Both the position numbers and the translations under genes were made by a program. Under the pieces are notes generated by a model that did no database searches, had not been told where the DNA came from, and saw only the letters and a program-made list of their open reading frames with translations. A DNA stretch of 6,586 bases from Paenalcaligenes sp035302345 (lineage in GTDB: Bacteria > Pseudomonadota > Gammaproteobacteria > Burkholderiales > Burkholderiaceae_B), in contig DATGSS010000076.1 in assembly GCA_035302345.1 (NCBI GenBank), forward strand, positions 1 to 6,586. The letters are read 5' to 3'. How positions within the stretch are numbered: position 1 is the first letter of the stretch; every line of letters starts with the position of its first letter. Positions 1 to 6,318 of this stretch are shown here, one piece after another.

Positions 1-506
1 CTGGCGTAGGACATGGCGATGTCGCGGGCTGCGCCCGAGTTGTCTTGGTAGACTGCGACTAGATGGGGTACACCGCCTCCTTCGGAGTAGGTGTTGCGTA
101 CGGTGTGGCCGGGTGCTTTGGGGGCAACCATGACGACGTCAATGTCGTCACGCGGTACAACTTGTCCGTAGTGCACGTTAAAGCCGTGGGCAAATGCCAG
201 AGCTGCGCCTTCTTTCATGTAGCCTTCGATGTGGTCGCGATATACTTTGGCGATGTGCTCATCGGGCAACAGGATCATGACCACGTCAGCGTCTTGGACG
301 GCTGCCGAGATTTCTTTGACGGTCAGGCCGGCATTTTCGGCCTTAGACCAGGACTCACCGCCTTTGCGTAGCCCAACAACAACGTCAACACCCGAGTCAT
401 TGAGGTTCAGCGCATGAGCGTGGCCCTGTGAGCCGTAACCGATAATCGCCACGGTACGGCTTTTGATTAGGGATAAATCACAATCTTTGTCGTAATAAAC
501 TTTCAT
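1..506 (-). CDS. ilvC: Ketol-acid reductoisomerase (NADP+), N-terminal part, cut by window edge
   Basis: IlvC converts acetolactate and acetohydroxybutyrate to the dihydroxy acids of valine, leucine and isoleucine synthesis, using NADPH and Mg2+ in the cytoplasm. My translation of the minus strand gives 168 residues from ATG at 504-506, beginning MKVYYDKDCDLSLIK. Visible are the Rossmann fingerprint GYGSQGHAHAL (23-33), the cofactor-specificity loop with R47, K48 and S52, FAHGFNVHYG with the conserved H107, and APKAPGHTVR with K130. The knotted C-terminal domain and its metal-binding Asp/Glu residues lie beyond the left edge, so completeness cannot be judged. GGAG at 513-516 is six bases before the start. 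The gene is last of three in the ilvI-ilvH-ilvC order and uses the product of the enzyme encoded just upstream. The N-terminus fits the short class I form; this is inference because the length is not visible. Confidence 0.97.
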   Translation of the reverse strand, partial: MKVYYDKDCDLSLIKSRTVAIIGYGSQGHAHALNLNDSGVDVVVGLRKGGESWSKAENAGLTVKEISAAVQDADVVMILLPDEHIAKVYRDHIEGYMKEGAALAFAHGFNVHYGQVVPRDDIDVVMVAPKAPGHTVRNTYSEGGGVPHLVAVYQDNSGAARDIAMSYA

Positions 507-516
507 TCAGTGCTCC

Positions 517-547
517 AAAAAGAAAAACCCTTGAAGAATGTATTCTT
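517..547 (-). promoter_or_regulatory. Weak hairpin plus U-rich tract between ilvH and ilvC
   Basis: In the minus-strand transcript, AAGAAT (542-547) can pair with ATTCTT (534-539), giving an AT-only or nearly AT-only stem of about five pairs around a four-base loop. Six bases later comes TTTTTCTTTTT (517-527), directly before the ilvC ribosome binding site. The stem is too weak and too far from the U tract for a standard intrinsic terminator. It could act as a processing site or mild attenuator between ilvH and ilvC, or the U-rich stretch could be a translation enhancer. Function is unproven. Confidence 0.3.
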
Positions 548-562
548 GGACCTTGATTAGAA

Positions 563-1054
563 TTAGACCTTGAGAACACGCACACCACGGCTAATGCCGG
601 AAACCCCGGTGCGTACTGTCTCTAGGATGCAGCTGTGATCCAAGGCCTTGATAAAGGCCTCGATCTTTTCCTGTGTGCCGGTGAGCTCGATCGTGTAGGT
701 GGTGTCGGTGACATCGATGATGCGTCCACGGAAGATATCGGTCATCCGCTTGACCTCTTCGCGCTCTTTGCCTGCGGCGCGTACCTTGATCAGCATTAGC
801 TCACGCTCGACATGAGCCCCTTCGGTGAGGTCGACTACTTTGACCACATCGATTAGGCGGTTGAGGTGTTTGGTGATTTGTTCGAGCACTTGTTCGGACC
901 CTTTGGTCACGATCGTCATCCGCGAGAGCGTTTCGTCCTCGGTCGGTGCGACGGTCAGGGTCTCGATGTTGTAGCCCCGGGCTGAAAACAGCCCGACTAC
1001 CCGCGACAATGCGCCTGGCTCGTTTTCCAATAGTATTGAGATGATATGTTTCAC
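563..1054 (-). CDS. ilvH: Acetolactate synthase small (regulatory) subunit, valine-sensing
   Basis: Regulatory subunit of acetohydroxyacid synthase; it binds the large subunit, raises its activity and confers valine feedback inhibition. The 163 residues match the length of E. coli IlvH. The N-terminal ACT domain (about 1-75) has ENEPGALSRVVGLFSARGYNI (split here as ENEPGALSRV at 10-19 and GLFSARGYNI at 21-30). It retains N11, G14 and N29, positions known from E. coli valine-resistance work or valine contacts, so the enzyme is inferred to be valine-sensitive. AHVERELMLIKV (80-91) and DIFRGRIIDVT (106-116) mark the C-terminal ACT-like domain. The start is GTG (1052-1054), overlapping the ilvI stop as GTGA, with a strong GAGGGGG seven bases upstream. 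This implies translational coupling and balanced subunit production. In other nomenclature the gene is ilvN. Confidence 0.97.
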   Translation of the reverse strand: MKHIISILLENEPGALSRVVGLFSARGYNIETLTVAPTEDETLSRMTIVTKGSEQVLEQITKHLNRLIDVVKVVDLTEGAHVERELMLIKVRAAGKEREEVKRMTDIFRGRIIDVTDTTYTIELTGTQEKIEAFIKALDHSCILETVRTGVSGISRGVRVLKV

Positions 1055-2781
1055 AGCGTATCCCCCTCGAGGTCCTCGGCCCCTAATAGCATTTCAGTCA
1101 GCCCTTTACCTGCTTGGACCATTGGCCACACGTTTTCTGTAGCGTCAGTGATAAAGTCCATAAAGACCAAGCGATCTTTGTAGGTAGTAAAGGCCTCGCG
1201 AAGTGCGGGCTCGACATCCTCGGGTTTGTCGATACGCATGCCCACATGGCCATAGCTTTCGACTAACTTGACGAAATCAGGTAAAGCATCCACGTAGGAC
1301 TCGGAATAGCGCGAGCCATAATCGATCTCTTGCCATTGACGCACCATACCCAGGTAGCGGTTATTCAAGCAAATGATCTTGGGTGTCAGACGATACTGAC
1401 TGCAGGTGGATAGCTCTTGGATGTTCATTTGAATCGAGCCCTCGCCAGTGATGACGGCGACATCTGCCCCTGGATGGGCGACCTGTACACCCATCGCATA
1501 CGGCAAGCCCACCCCCATGGTGCCCAAGCCACCCGAGTTAAGCCAGCGGCGGGGCTTATCAAAGAGGTAATACTGTGCTGCCCACATCTGGTGCTGTCCA
1601 ACGTCTGAAGTCACGTAGGCATCGCCGTTGGTGACCCGCCAGAGCGCCTCGACAACGGCCTGTGGCTTGATGACGTTTTTGGATTGTTCGTAGGCTAGGG
1701 ATTTGACCTCGCGCCATTCGTTGATTTGTTGCCACCAGTCAGCCAGCTCGGTAGCCTCGGTGTTACGACGGGCCTGCGCAAATAGCTGGTTGAACTCGGT
1801 CAATACCTGTTTGACCGAACCCACGATAGGAACGTCAACAGGTACACGCTTGGAAATGGACGAAGGGTCAATATCGATATGAACAATTTTGCGTGGTTGT
1901 TGGGCAAAGTGATGGGGATTTCCAATCACACGGTCATCAAACCGAGCGCCCACTGAAATCAACACATCGCAATACTGCATGGCCATATTGGCCTCGTAGG
2001 TGCCATGCATGCCAGGCATCCCTACGTATTGGTCATCGGTGCCTGGGAACGCGCCCAACGCCATTAAGGTCGTTGTGCACGGTGCACCCGATGCTTTGAC
2101 TAGCTCGATGAGCTCGTCAGAGGCATTATCCAAAATTGCTCCGCCCCCTACATAAATCATAGGACGCTTGGCATGGGCCAATAATTGAACGGCTTTTTTG
2201 ATTTGCCCCAAATGTCCTTTGGTCACTGGCATATACGAGCGCATCTTGGGCTCGCCCCGGGGCGGCACGTAGCGACAAGTATCGACCGTGATGTCTTTGG
2301 GAATATCAACCAGCACCGGACCAGGACGGCCGGTACGGGCCAAGTAGAAAGCCTTGTGAAGGGTATCCGCCAAATCGCGTACATCACGCACGAGGAAGTT
2401 GTGCTTGACACAAGGACGTGTAATGCCCACGGCATCGCACTCTTGGAAGGCATCCTCGCCTATTGCACTGGTCCCCACCTGGCCGCTAATAACAACCATG
2501 GGGATAGAGTCCATATATGCTGTGGTAATGCCGGTGACGGCGTTGGTGAGCCCAGGACCGCTGGTCACTAAAGCTACGCCGACCTTGTGTGTAGAACGCG
2601 AATAGGCATCGGCCGCGTGGACGGCTGCCTGCTCGTGACGGACCAAGATATGACGAAATTTATCTTGTTTGAAAATTGAATCGTAGATATAAAGTACGGC
2701 TCCGCCAGGGTAACCAAAGACGTGTTCAACGCCCTGATCACTGAGAGAACGCACTACAATATCTGCGCCAGTTAATTCCAT
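1051..2781 (-). CDS. ilvI: Acetolactate synthase large (catalytic) subunit
   Basis: ThDP- and FAD-dependent enzyme that condenses two pyruvates to acetolactate, or pyruvate with 2-oxobutyrate, the first common step of branched-chain amino acid synthesis; cytoplasmic. The 576 residues are the usual length. The N-terminal ThDP-binding domain holds FGYPGGAVL (22-30) and the catalytic glutamate E50 in RHEQAAVHAADAY. TSGPGLTN (73-80) follows. The middle FAD domain contains GARFDDRVIGN (278-288). The C-terminal domain holds GEGSIQM (446-452), ending at LNNRYLGM (472-479) with W483. The Mg-ThDP motif reads Gly-Glu-Gly rather than Gly-Asp-Gly; I remember this variant from Burkholderiales enzymes, so it is probably functional. 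ATG at 2779-2781 has AAGGA eight bases upstream. First gene of the operon, overlapping ilvH by four bases. The alternative symbol is ilvB. Confidence 0.97.
   Translation of the reverse strand: MELTGADIVVRSLSDQGVEHVFGYPGGAVLYIYDSIFKQDKFRHILVRHEQAAVHAADAYSRSTHKVGVALVTSGPGLTNAVTGITTAYMDSIPMVVISGQVGTSAIGEDAFQECDAVGITRPCVKHNFLVRDVRDLADTLHKAFYLARTGRPGPVLVDIPKDITVDTCRYVPPRGEPKMRSYMPVTKGHLGQIKKAVQLLAHAKRPMIYVGGGAILDNASDELIELVKASGAPCTTTLMALGAFPGTDDQYVGMPGMHGTYEANMAMQYCDVLISVGARFDDRVIGNPHHFAQQPRKIVHIDIDPSSISKRVPVDVPIVGSVKQVLTEFNQLFAQARRNTEATELADWWQQINEWREVKSLAYEQSKNVIKPQAVVEALWRVTNGDAYVTSDVGQHQMWAAQYYLFDKPRRWLNSGGLGTMGVGLPYAMGVQVAHPGADVAVITGEGSIQMNIQELSTCSQYRLTPKIICLNNRYLGMVRQWQEIDYGSRYSESYVDALPDFVKLVESYGHVGMRIDKPEDVEPALREAFTTYKDRLVFMDFITDATENVWPMVQAGKGLTEMLLGAEDLEGDTL
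1062..1068 (-). promoter_or_regulatory. Ribosome binding site for ilvH, supports GTG start
   Basis: GAGGGGG lies seven bases before the GTG start of ilvH, inside the last codons of ilvI. Its strength and spacing support the GTG that overlaps the ilvI TGA stop as the true start. No ATG lies nearby that would better fit the E. coli-like N-terminus. Confidence 0.75.
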
Positions 2782-2789
2782 GACTATAT

Positions 2790-2794
2790 TCCTT
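2790..2794 (-). promoter_or_regulatory. Ribosome binding site for ilvI
   Basis: AAGGA (minus strand) lies eight bases before the ATG at 2779-2781. It directly follows the ACCTG segment (2796-2800) that could pair with upstream leader RNA, so its accessibility might depend on leader folding. Confidence 0.7.
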
Positions 2795-2795
2795 T

Positions 2796-2886
2796 CAGGT
2801 TATGCCTAGGCACCACGAGCGATATCTGGACCTGAGCTTGAGCCTAGTACAACACCATGACTAGCGCTTCATGGTCCACAGGACCA
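2796..2886 (-). promoter_or_regulatory. Candidate switching RNA structure upstream of ilvI
   Basis: Four segments, in transcript order, can pair in overlapping ways. Segment 1 TGGTCC (2881-2886) pairs with segment 2 GGACCA (2872-2877). Segment 2, read as TGGACC (2873-2878), can instead pair with segment 3 GGTCCA (2827-2832). Segment 3, read as CAGGT (2830-2834), can pair with segment 4 ACCTG (2796-2800), which ends one base before the ilvI ribosome binding site. This is the 1:2, 2:3, 3:4 layout of an attenuator, but no U-run follows segment 4, so any effect would more likely be on translation. The Leu-Trp-Leu-Gly-Gly-Val-Val-Leu-Trp codons of the 74-codon frame run through segment 1. The pairings are visible; function is inference. 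Confidence 0.35.
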
Positions 2887-3099
2887 CACCACCTAACCAC
2901 AATGTTGTATGACCGACACTCCTCGAGGTGTGGCAAACGCGTAACAACGCATCGCTTGAACGGAATGCTCGGCAACTCGCGCTTGTGGCGCGGCCTGCAG
3001 CAACATAAAGGCGCAAACAACGGGTGGATAACCCGTGAAAAACAGCCCTACCTTCATTCGAGTACGAATGACCTATACCCTGCACCCCGTGTTACATTA

Positions 3100-3220
3100 G
3101 TGCAAGACACAAAAGACTAATCATAAACGGCCTGACTTTAATGTGCAATCACACCGCATGCTTAGCCTGTTTATCTACGGCACAGACAAAAAACGCTTGC
3201 AAAACGTCTCGCTTGTGCAA
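3100..3220. repeat. Three GTGCAA motif copies around the ilvI promoter
   Basis: GTGCAA occurs on the plus strand at 3100-3105, 3143-3148 and 3215-3220. The first two are followed by near-identical bases (GTGCAAGACACA and GTGCAATCACAC), and the third reads TTGTGCAACA. They sit just downstream of the predicted ilvI start, over the -35, and within the region where the promoter of the rightward gene should be. This could be a regulator-binding motif shared by the two divergent genes. The middle copy is also explained by being the -35 hexamer. Confidence 0.3.
3120..3148 (-). promoter_or_regulatory. Predicted sigma70 promoter of ilvIHC
   Basis: Reading the minus strand, -35 TTGCAC (3143-3148) and -10 TATGAT (3120-3125) are separated by exactly 17 bases; each hexamer is close to consensus. 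The predicted start is near 3113. A short dyad TGTG-N4-CACA (3142-3153) overlaps the -35 and could be an operator. It is the best promoter I found on this strand in the intergenic region. Confidence 0.65.
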
Positions 3221-3226
3221 CATTAT
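3197..3226 (+). promoter_or_regulatory. Weak candidate promoter for the FUSC-family gene
   Basis: TTGCAA (3197-3202) and CATTAT (3221-3226) with an 18-base spacer each match four of six consensus positions. An alternative is TTGTGC (3213-3218) with TATAGC (3234-3239), but its spacing is only 15. CGCTTG occurs twice 16 bases apart (3194-3199 and 3210-3215). No strong promoter is visible, so the position is tentative. Confidence 0.25.
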
Positions 3227-3264
3227 TAATATCTATAGCTGACATTCAATATACAGACACTACG

Positions 3265-5490
3265 ATGCAAATACTCCAAAGGCTTAGCGGCACGTATTAT
3301 CGCTATCAATTTTATTCTAGTTTGCGTCAATCCACTGGTGCCTTATTGCCAGCAGTAATATTGGCTGGATACTTTCACGCCTTTGCTGTGGGTGTCTCCA
3401 TGACCGTAGGCGCTTTCTGTCTGGCCATGATTGACCAGTTTGGCGGCCACCGCAAAGCCCGCATCAAAGAGTTTTCAACGGCAACAGCCCTGTGCACCCT
3501 GGTGGCCCTTATTTCCAGTTTTACCTCGGGATACCCTGTATTACTAGTGATTACGGTTGCTACCGTATGCTTTGCCTGTGCCATGCTTAATGTCTTTGGG
3601 CCACGCTGGGGGCTAATCGCTCTAACAGGGCTGTTTATTATGATTATTAATGTACGCGTACCTAGCCATGGAGCAGAGATTCTGTGGAATACGCTGTATA
3701 CCTTTTTAGGGGCGATTTTCTATCTAATTTATACGCTCTTGGTTCGTCGCTTTAGCTATTTAAATGAAGAGCGCCGTGCGGTCTATAGTGCCTACCTAAA
3801 TACTGCCGCCTATATGCAAAAACGGGCGGCTTTGTACGACATTCACACTGATTTAGACCAAGCCTATCACCAAATGTTTACAGCCCGCGCAGCGATGACA
3901 GCACAGTTTCAAACCGCCTGTGATGTCCTGCTCTCGGACTTTGCTAAACGGCGCCCACACAACCTACCTGAACACGCGCATTTAGAGCTCTTATTGGTGC
4001 GAATTATCAATGTTGCCGACATCATGATCGCCACCCAAACAGATTATAAAGCCTTGCGCGAGCATCTTGGGCATAGTGAGTTTATCACCCTGTGTCAGCG
4101 CACTATTGCGCAGCTTGGACGCTGCATTCATACTCTGGCTGACGCCGCGGTGCATAAAAACAAACCTATTACTGTCTCCTTGCCTACCGAGTCCCTACAA
4201 GCAATGAGTTCCGAGCTCAAAGCCTATCATGCACAAGGCCACTTTGAGCAAGACCCCCATGCGCGCTTGCTCATGCTGCAAATTATACGTCGCATCCGCA
4301 AGGTGTACTTTGTAATTCAAGACATTTCGCATATCCACGATGCTTTTCAAAAACACACAGAGCGCGCATTGATCGACGCTGCAGACCAAAGCATTCACGA
4401 GGTAGTAAAAAACTCGCCTAGCAGTGCACTATCTGCACAAAAGCCTTTCAGTTGGAAGCTGCTGGTTAGCAATCTTAATCTGCATTCACCCAACTTTCGG
4501 TATGCCCTTCGACTCAGTCTGGCGGGTCTATTAGGACTTTTGGTGCCACTGGCATTGGCCAGTATTTTTTCTGATAAATTACTACACAGTGCCTTTACCC
4601 AACGCAGCTATTGGGTGCTTTTAACCTTGGTACTGGTGATGAAACCGGGGTTCGCACTGACGCGTGAGCGCAATAAAAGACGTCTTATTGGCACCCTCAT
4701 CGGCTGCGCCATAGCATTCATACTCTTTAAAATTGAGCCAAGCAACACCGTATACTTTGTGATTATGTGGTTGCTCTATACTTTAGCACTATGCTTTTTG
4801 CCTGTTAATTATCTTTATGGAGCGACCTTTGTAACGATCTTTATTATGATCGCTTTTTATTTCCTACATGAATCAGGCACTTTTGTTATTGAAGAGCGGT
4901 TAGTAGATACTTTGGTAGGCTGCAGCCTCGCCTTGATACTAAGTTATCTCTTGCCCAACTGGGAAGCCACCTCGATAAAAAACTGGGCACAAAGCGCCAT
5001 CGATGCCAATATAAAATTACTCAAAAGCACCATTCTTTTAATCAACCAAACCACCGATGAACATGCGACTGTAAATACCGCAGACTGGCAAAAAGCAAGT
5101 ATTGCTGCCGAGCTGGCCTTAAGTAATTTCAGCGCTGCCTTTCAACGCATGCTAAGCGAACCCACAGCGCACCAATCCTATGTGGCTGAGTATAACCAGA
5201 TCATGGTGCAGCTATTTGTTATTTACACCCAAATAGCTGCCCTCGAGCCCCAACGGCTGGCCAACAGAAACGCTATATCTAAAGCATCTATTAATTATCT
5301 TGAGGCTGCTGTACAACGCTTACAAAAACAGGCCACAGACCCCCTGCCCGAACTCGAAGAAAGCATTCATTTAACTATTAATGGCCCATTGATCGAAATT
5401 GCTGCGGCTGCCGAAACAGTCAAAAAAAACCTGCTTGCCATCGACAAGCAGGCAGAAGCACTACCCAGTATTAAGCCTCAGGCCGCCTAA
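3265..5490 (+). CDS. YccS/FUSC-family inner-membrane protein (putative transporter)
   Basis: A 741-residue integral membrane protein of the YccS/YhfK branch of the fusaric acid resistance (FUSC/aromatic exporter) superfamily; E. coli YccS is of similar length. The substrate is unknown. The layout is two membrane blocks separated by a soluble helical region: hydrophobic segments at about 27-58, 73-109, 114-130 and 141-160; a cytoplasmic-type helical stretch at about 165-400; then hydrophobic segments at about 411-434, 447-462, 473-490, 494-533 and 547-564, and a soluble tail. YWVLLTLVLVMKPGFALTRE (449-468) followed by KRRLIGTLIGC (471-481) is the characteristic FUSC motif. ATG 3265 gives the family-like N-terminus, but no Shine-Dalgarno sequence precedes it and no upstream in-frame ATG, GTG or TTG is close. 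It stands alone, divergent from ilvI, with its last 20 bases overlapping the end of yaaA. I saw no terminator for it. Confidence 0.88.
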   Translation: MQILQRLSGTYYRYQFYSSLRQSTGALLPAVILAGYFHAFAVGVSMTVGAFCLAMIDQFGGHRKARIKEFSTATALCTLVALISSFTSGYPVLLVITVATVCFACAMLNVFGPRWGLIALTGLFIMIINVRVPSHGAEILWNTLYTFLGAIFYLIYTLLVRRFSYLNEERRAVYSAYLNTAAYMQKRAALYDIHTDLDQAYHQMFTARAAMTAQFQTACDVLLSDFAKRRPHNLPEHAHLELLLVRIINVADIMIATQTDYKALREHLGHSEFITLCQRTIAQLGRCIHTLADAAVHKNKPITVSLPTESLQAMSSELKAYHAQGHFEQDPHARLLMLQIIRRIRKVYFVIQDISHIHDAFQKHTERALIDAADQSIHEVVKNSPSSALSAQKPFSWKLLVSNLNLHSPNFRYALRLSLAGLLGLLVPLALASIFSDKLLHSAFTQRSYWVLLTLVLVMKPGFALTRERNKRRLIGTLIGCAIAFILFKIEPSNTVYFVIMWLLYTLALCFLPVNYLYGATFVTIFIMIAFYFLHESGTFVIEERLVDTLVGCSLALILSYLLPNWEATSIKNWAQSAIDANIKLLKSTILLINQTTDEHATVNTADWQKASIAAELALSNFSAAFQRMLSEPTAHQSYVAEYNQIMVQLFVIYTQIAALEPQRLANRNAISKASINYLEAAVQRLQKQATDPLPELEESIHLTINGPLIEIAAAAETVKKNLLAIDKQAEALPSIKPQAA
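5422..5452 (-). terminator. Intrinsic terminator of yaaA, inside the FUSC coding sequence
   Basis: In the minus-strand transcript, CCTGCTTG (5445-5452) pairs perfectly with CAAGCAGG (5430-5437) across a seven-base loop. The stem is immediately followed by eight U (5422-5429). It begins 18 bases past the yaaA stop. This is a textbook rho-independent terminator, yet every base also encodes residues 720-730 of the convergent FUSC-family protein (Lys-Lys-Asn-Leu-Leu-Ala-Ile-Asp-Lys-Gln). In the plus direction there is no U tract, so it should act on yaaA only. Confidence 0.85.
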
Positions 5491-6247
5491 ACACCAAACG
5501 TTCACCAGTAGATGCATCGGCATCATACTGGTACCCTTGGCTGTTAAAGCCCTTGAGCCCCTCAATCGAGGTGATGCCATTATCAATGGCATAGCGCATC
5601 ATCAACCCACGGGCTTTTTTGGCATAAAAACCAATCACCCGCCACTGGCCCTTGCGCTCATCCTGAAAAACACACTCAACAACCGGCACCTCAAGCGTCT
5701 TCCGATCAACTGACTTGAAATACTCTACTGACGCCAAATTCACAACCACCTGTTCATCGTGGTCCTGTGCCAGCTGCTCATTAAGATACTGGGCTATTTG
5801 ACTGCCCCAAAACTCATAAAGATTCTTGCCTTGAGGGTTTTGTAAGCGCGTCCCCATCTCGAGGCGATAAGGCTGTATCAAATCCAAAGGACGTAAAGCA
5901 CCGTATAAACCACTCAGGATAATCAAATGCTTTTGCGCCCACTCGAGTTGCTCATCCGATAAACTAGGCGCATCTAAACCCTCATAGACGTCGCCAGCAA
6001 AAGCCAAAACCGCCTGACGCGCGTTATCCAGATTAAACTCGGGCACCCAATCCTGAAAGCGCTGTGTATTAAGCTCAGCCAAATTGTCACTGAGCTTCAT
6101 CAACTGGGCAATATCATCCTGAGAGTACTCTTTGAGAATGCCCACCAACTCTTTGGCCTGAGGCACAAATAACGGCTGACTCTTTAAAGTTGTACGCACC
6201 GTTGATTCATAATCGAGTTTTTTAGCGGGGGACAATAAAAACAACAT
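5471..6247 (-). CDS. yaaA: Peroxide stress protein YaaA (UPF0246/DUF328 family)
   Basis: YaaA in E. coli is an OxyR-controlled protein that limits free intracellular iron and so reduces Fenton damage to DNA and proteins during peroxide stress; its biochemical mechanism is not settled. The 258 residues equal the E. coli length. Family signatures are the N-terminal MLFLLSPAKKLDY (1-13), LSGLYGALRPLDLIQPYRLE (111-130) followed by MGTRL, LASVEYFKSV (171-180), GFYAKKARGLMMRYAI (206-221), and the terminal GYQYDADASTGERLVFRRP (238-256). The ATG at 6245-6247 gives the canonical start; AAGGG lies nine bases upstream. It is monocistronic: convergent with the FUSC-family gene, whose end it overlaps by 20 bases, and divergent from tRNA-Ser. 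A strong terminator follows. Peroxide regulation here is inference; I did not identify an OxyR site. Confidence 0.95.
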   Translation of the reverse strand: MLFLLSPAKKLDYESTVRTTLKSQPLFVPQAKELVGILKEYSQDDIAQLMKLSDNLAELNTQRFQDWVPEFNLDNARQAVLAFAGDVYEGLDAPSLSDEQLEWAQKHLIILSGLYGALRPLDLIQPYRLEMGTRLQNPQGKNLYEFWGSQIAQYLNEQLAQDHDEQVVVNLASVEYFKSVDRKTLEVPVVECVFQDERKGQWRVIGFYAKKARGLMMRYAIDNGITSIEGLKGFNSQGYQYDADASTGERLVFRRPEA

Positions 6248-6296
6248 GATTTCTAACCCTTAGAGAGTGGTAAGAAAGAACAAGCACAATACCAAC

Positions 6297-6302
6297 ACTA
6301 TA
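6297..6302 (-). promoter_or_regulatory. Candidate -10 element for yaaA
   Basis: TATAGT on the minus strand matches five of six consensus positions and would give a leader of about 43 nt. No convincing -35 lies 16-18 bases upstream (the region is T-rich, TTTCTG at 18). A weak -35 would fit an activator-dependent promoter, but this is inference. Confidence 0.3.
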
Positions 6303-6318
6303 AACGACAAAATAACGA

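Larger units (their letters stand above)
2782..3113 (-). promoter_or_regulatory. Long, structured 5' leader of the ilvIHC operon
   Basis: If transcription starts near 3113, as the promoter at 3120-3148 predicts, about 330 nt precede ilvI. Perfect short hairpins seen in this RNA are CATTCG/CGAATG with a four-base loop (3055-3070), ACGGGT/ACCCGT with a five-base loop (3020-3036), GCGCG/CGCGC paired arms with a five-base loop (2978-2992), and TGGTCC/GGACCA with a three-base loop (2872-2886). The 3020-3036 hairpin is followed only by TGTTTG, so it is at best a poor terminator. Two open frames cross the leader: 74 codons from GTG 3085 to 2861 and 54 codons from ATG 3057 to 2893. Neither has a Shine-Dalgarno sequence, and I do not call either as a gene. 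No known riboswitch class was recognised. Confidence 0.5.

Noticed and set aside
63..371. 102-codon plus-strand open frame opposite ilvC
   Set aside because: Antisense to a clear IlvC reading frame with conserved motifs; composition is that of a shadow frame.
2185..2571. 128-codon plus-strand open frame opposite ilvI
   Set aside because: Lies fully antisense to the highly conserved ilvI coding sequence, with no recognisable protein features; a shadow frame.
2803..2812. Palindrome TGCCTAGGCA upstream of ilvI as an operator
   Set aside because: A lone 10-bp palindrome with no second copy near the promoter and about 300 bases downstream of the predicted start; no support for a role.
3020..3036. 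Hairpin ACGGGT/ACCCGT as an ilvI transcription attenuator
   Set aside because: Only a 6-bp stem, followed by TGTTTG rather than a U-run, so it does not meet the usual form of an intrinsic terminator; kept only as part of the leader description.
2893..3057. 54-codon frame on the minus strand (begins MKVGLFFTGYPPVV) inside the ilvI leader
   Set aside because: No Shine-Dalgarno before its ATG, which lies in a hairpin arm; the latter half shows no leader-peptide or domain character. Not called as a gene.
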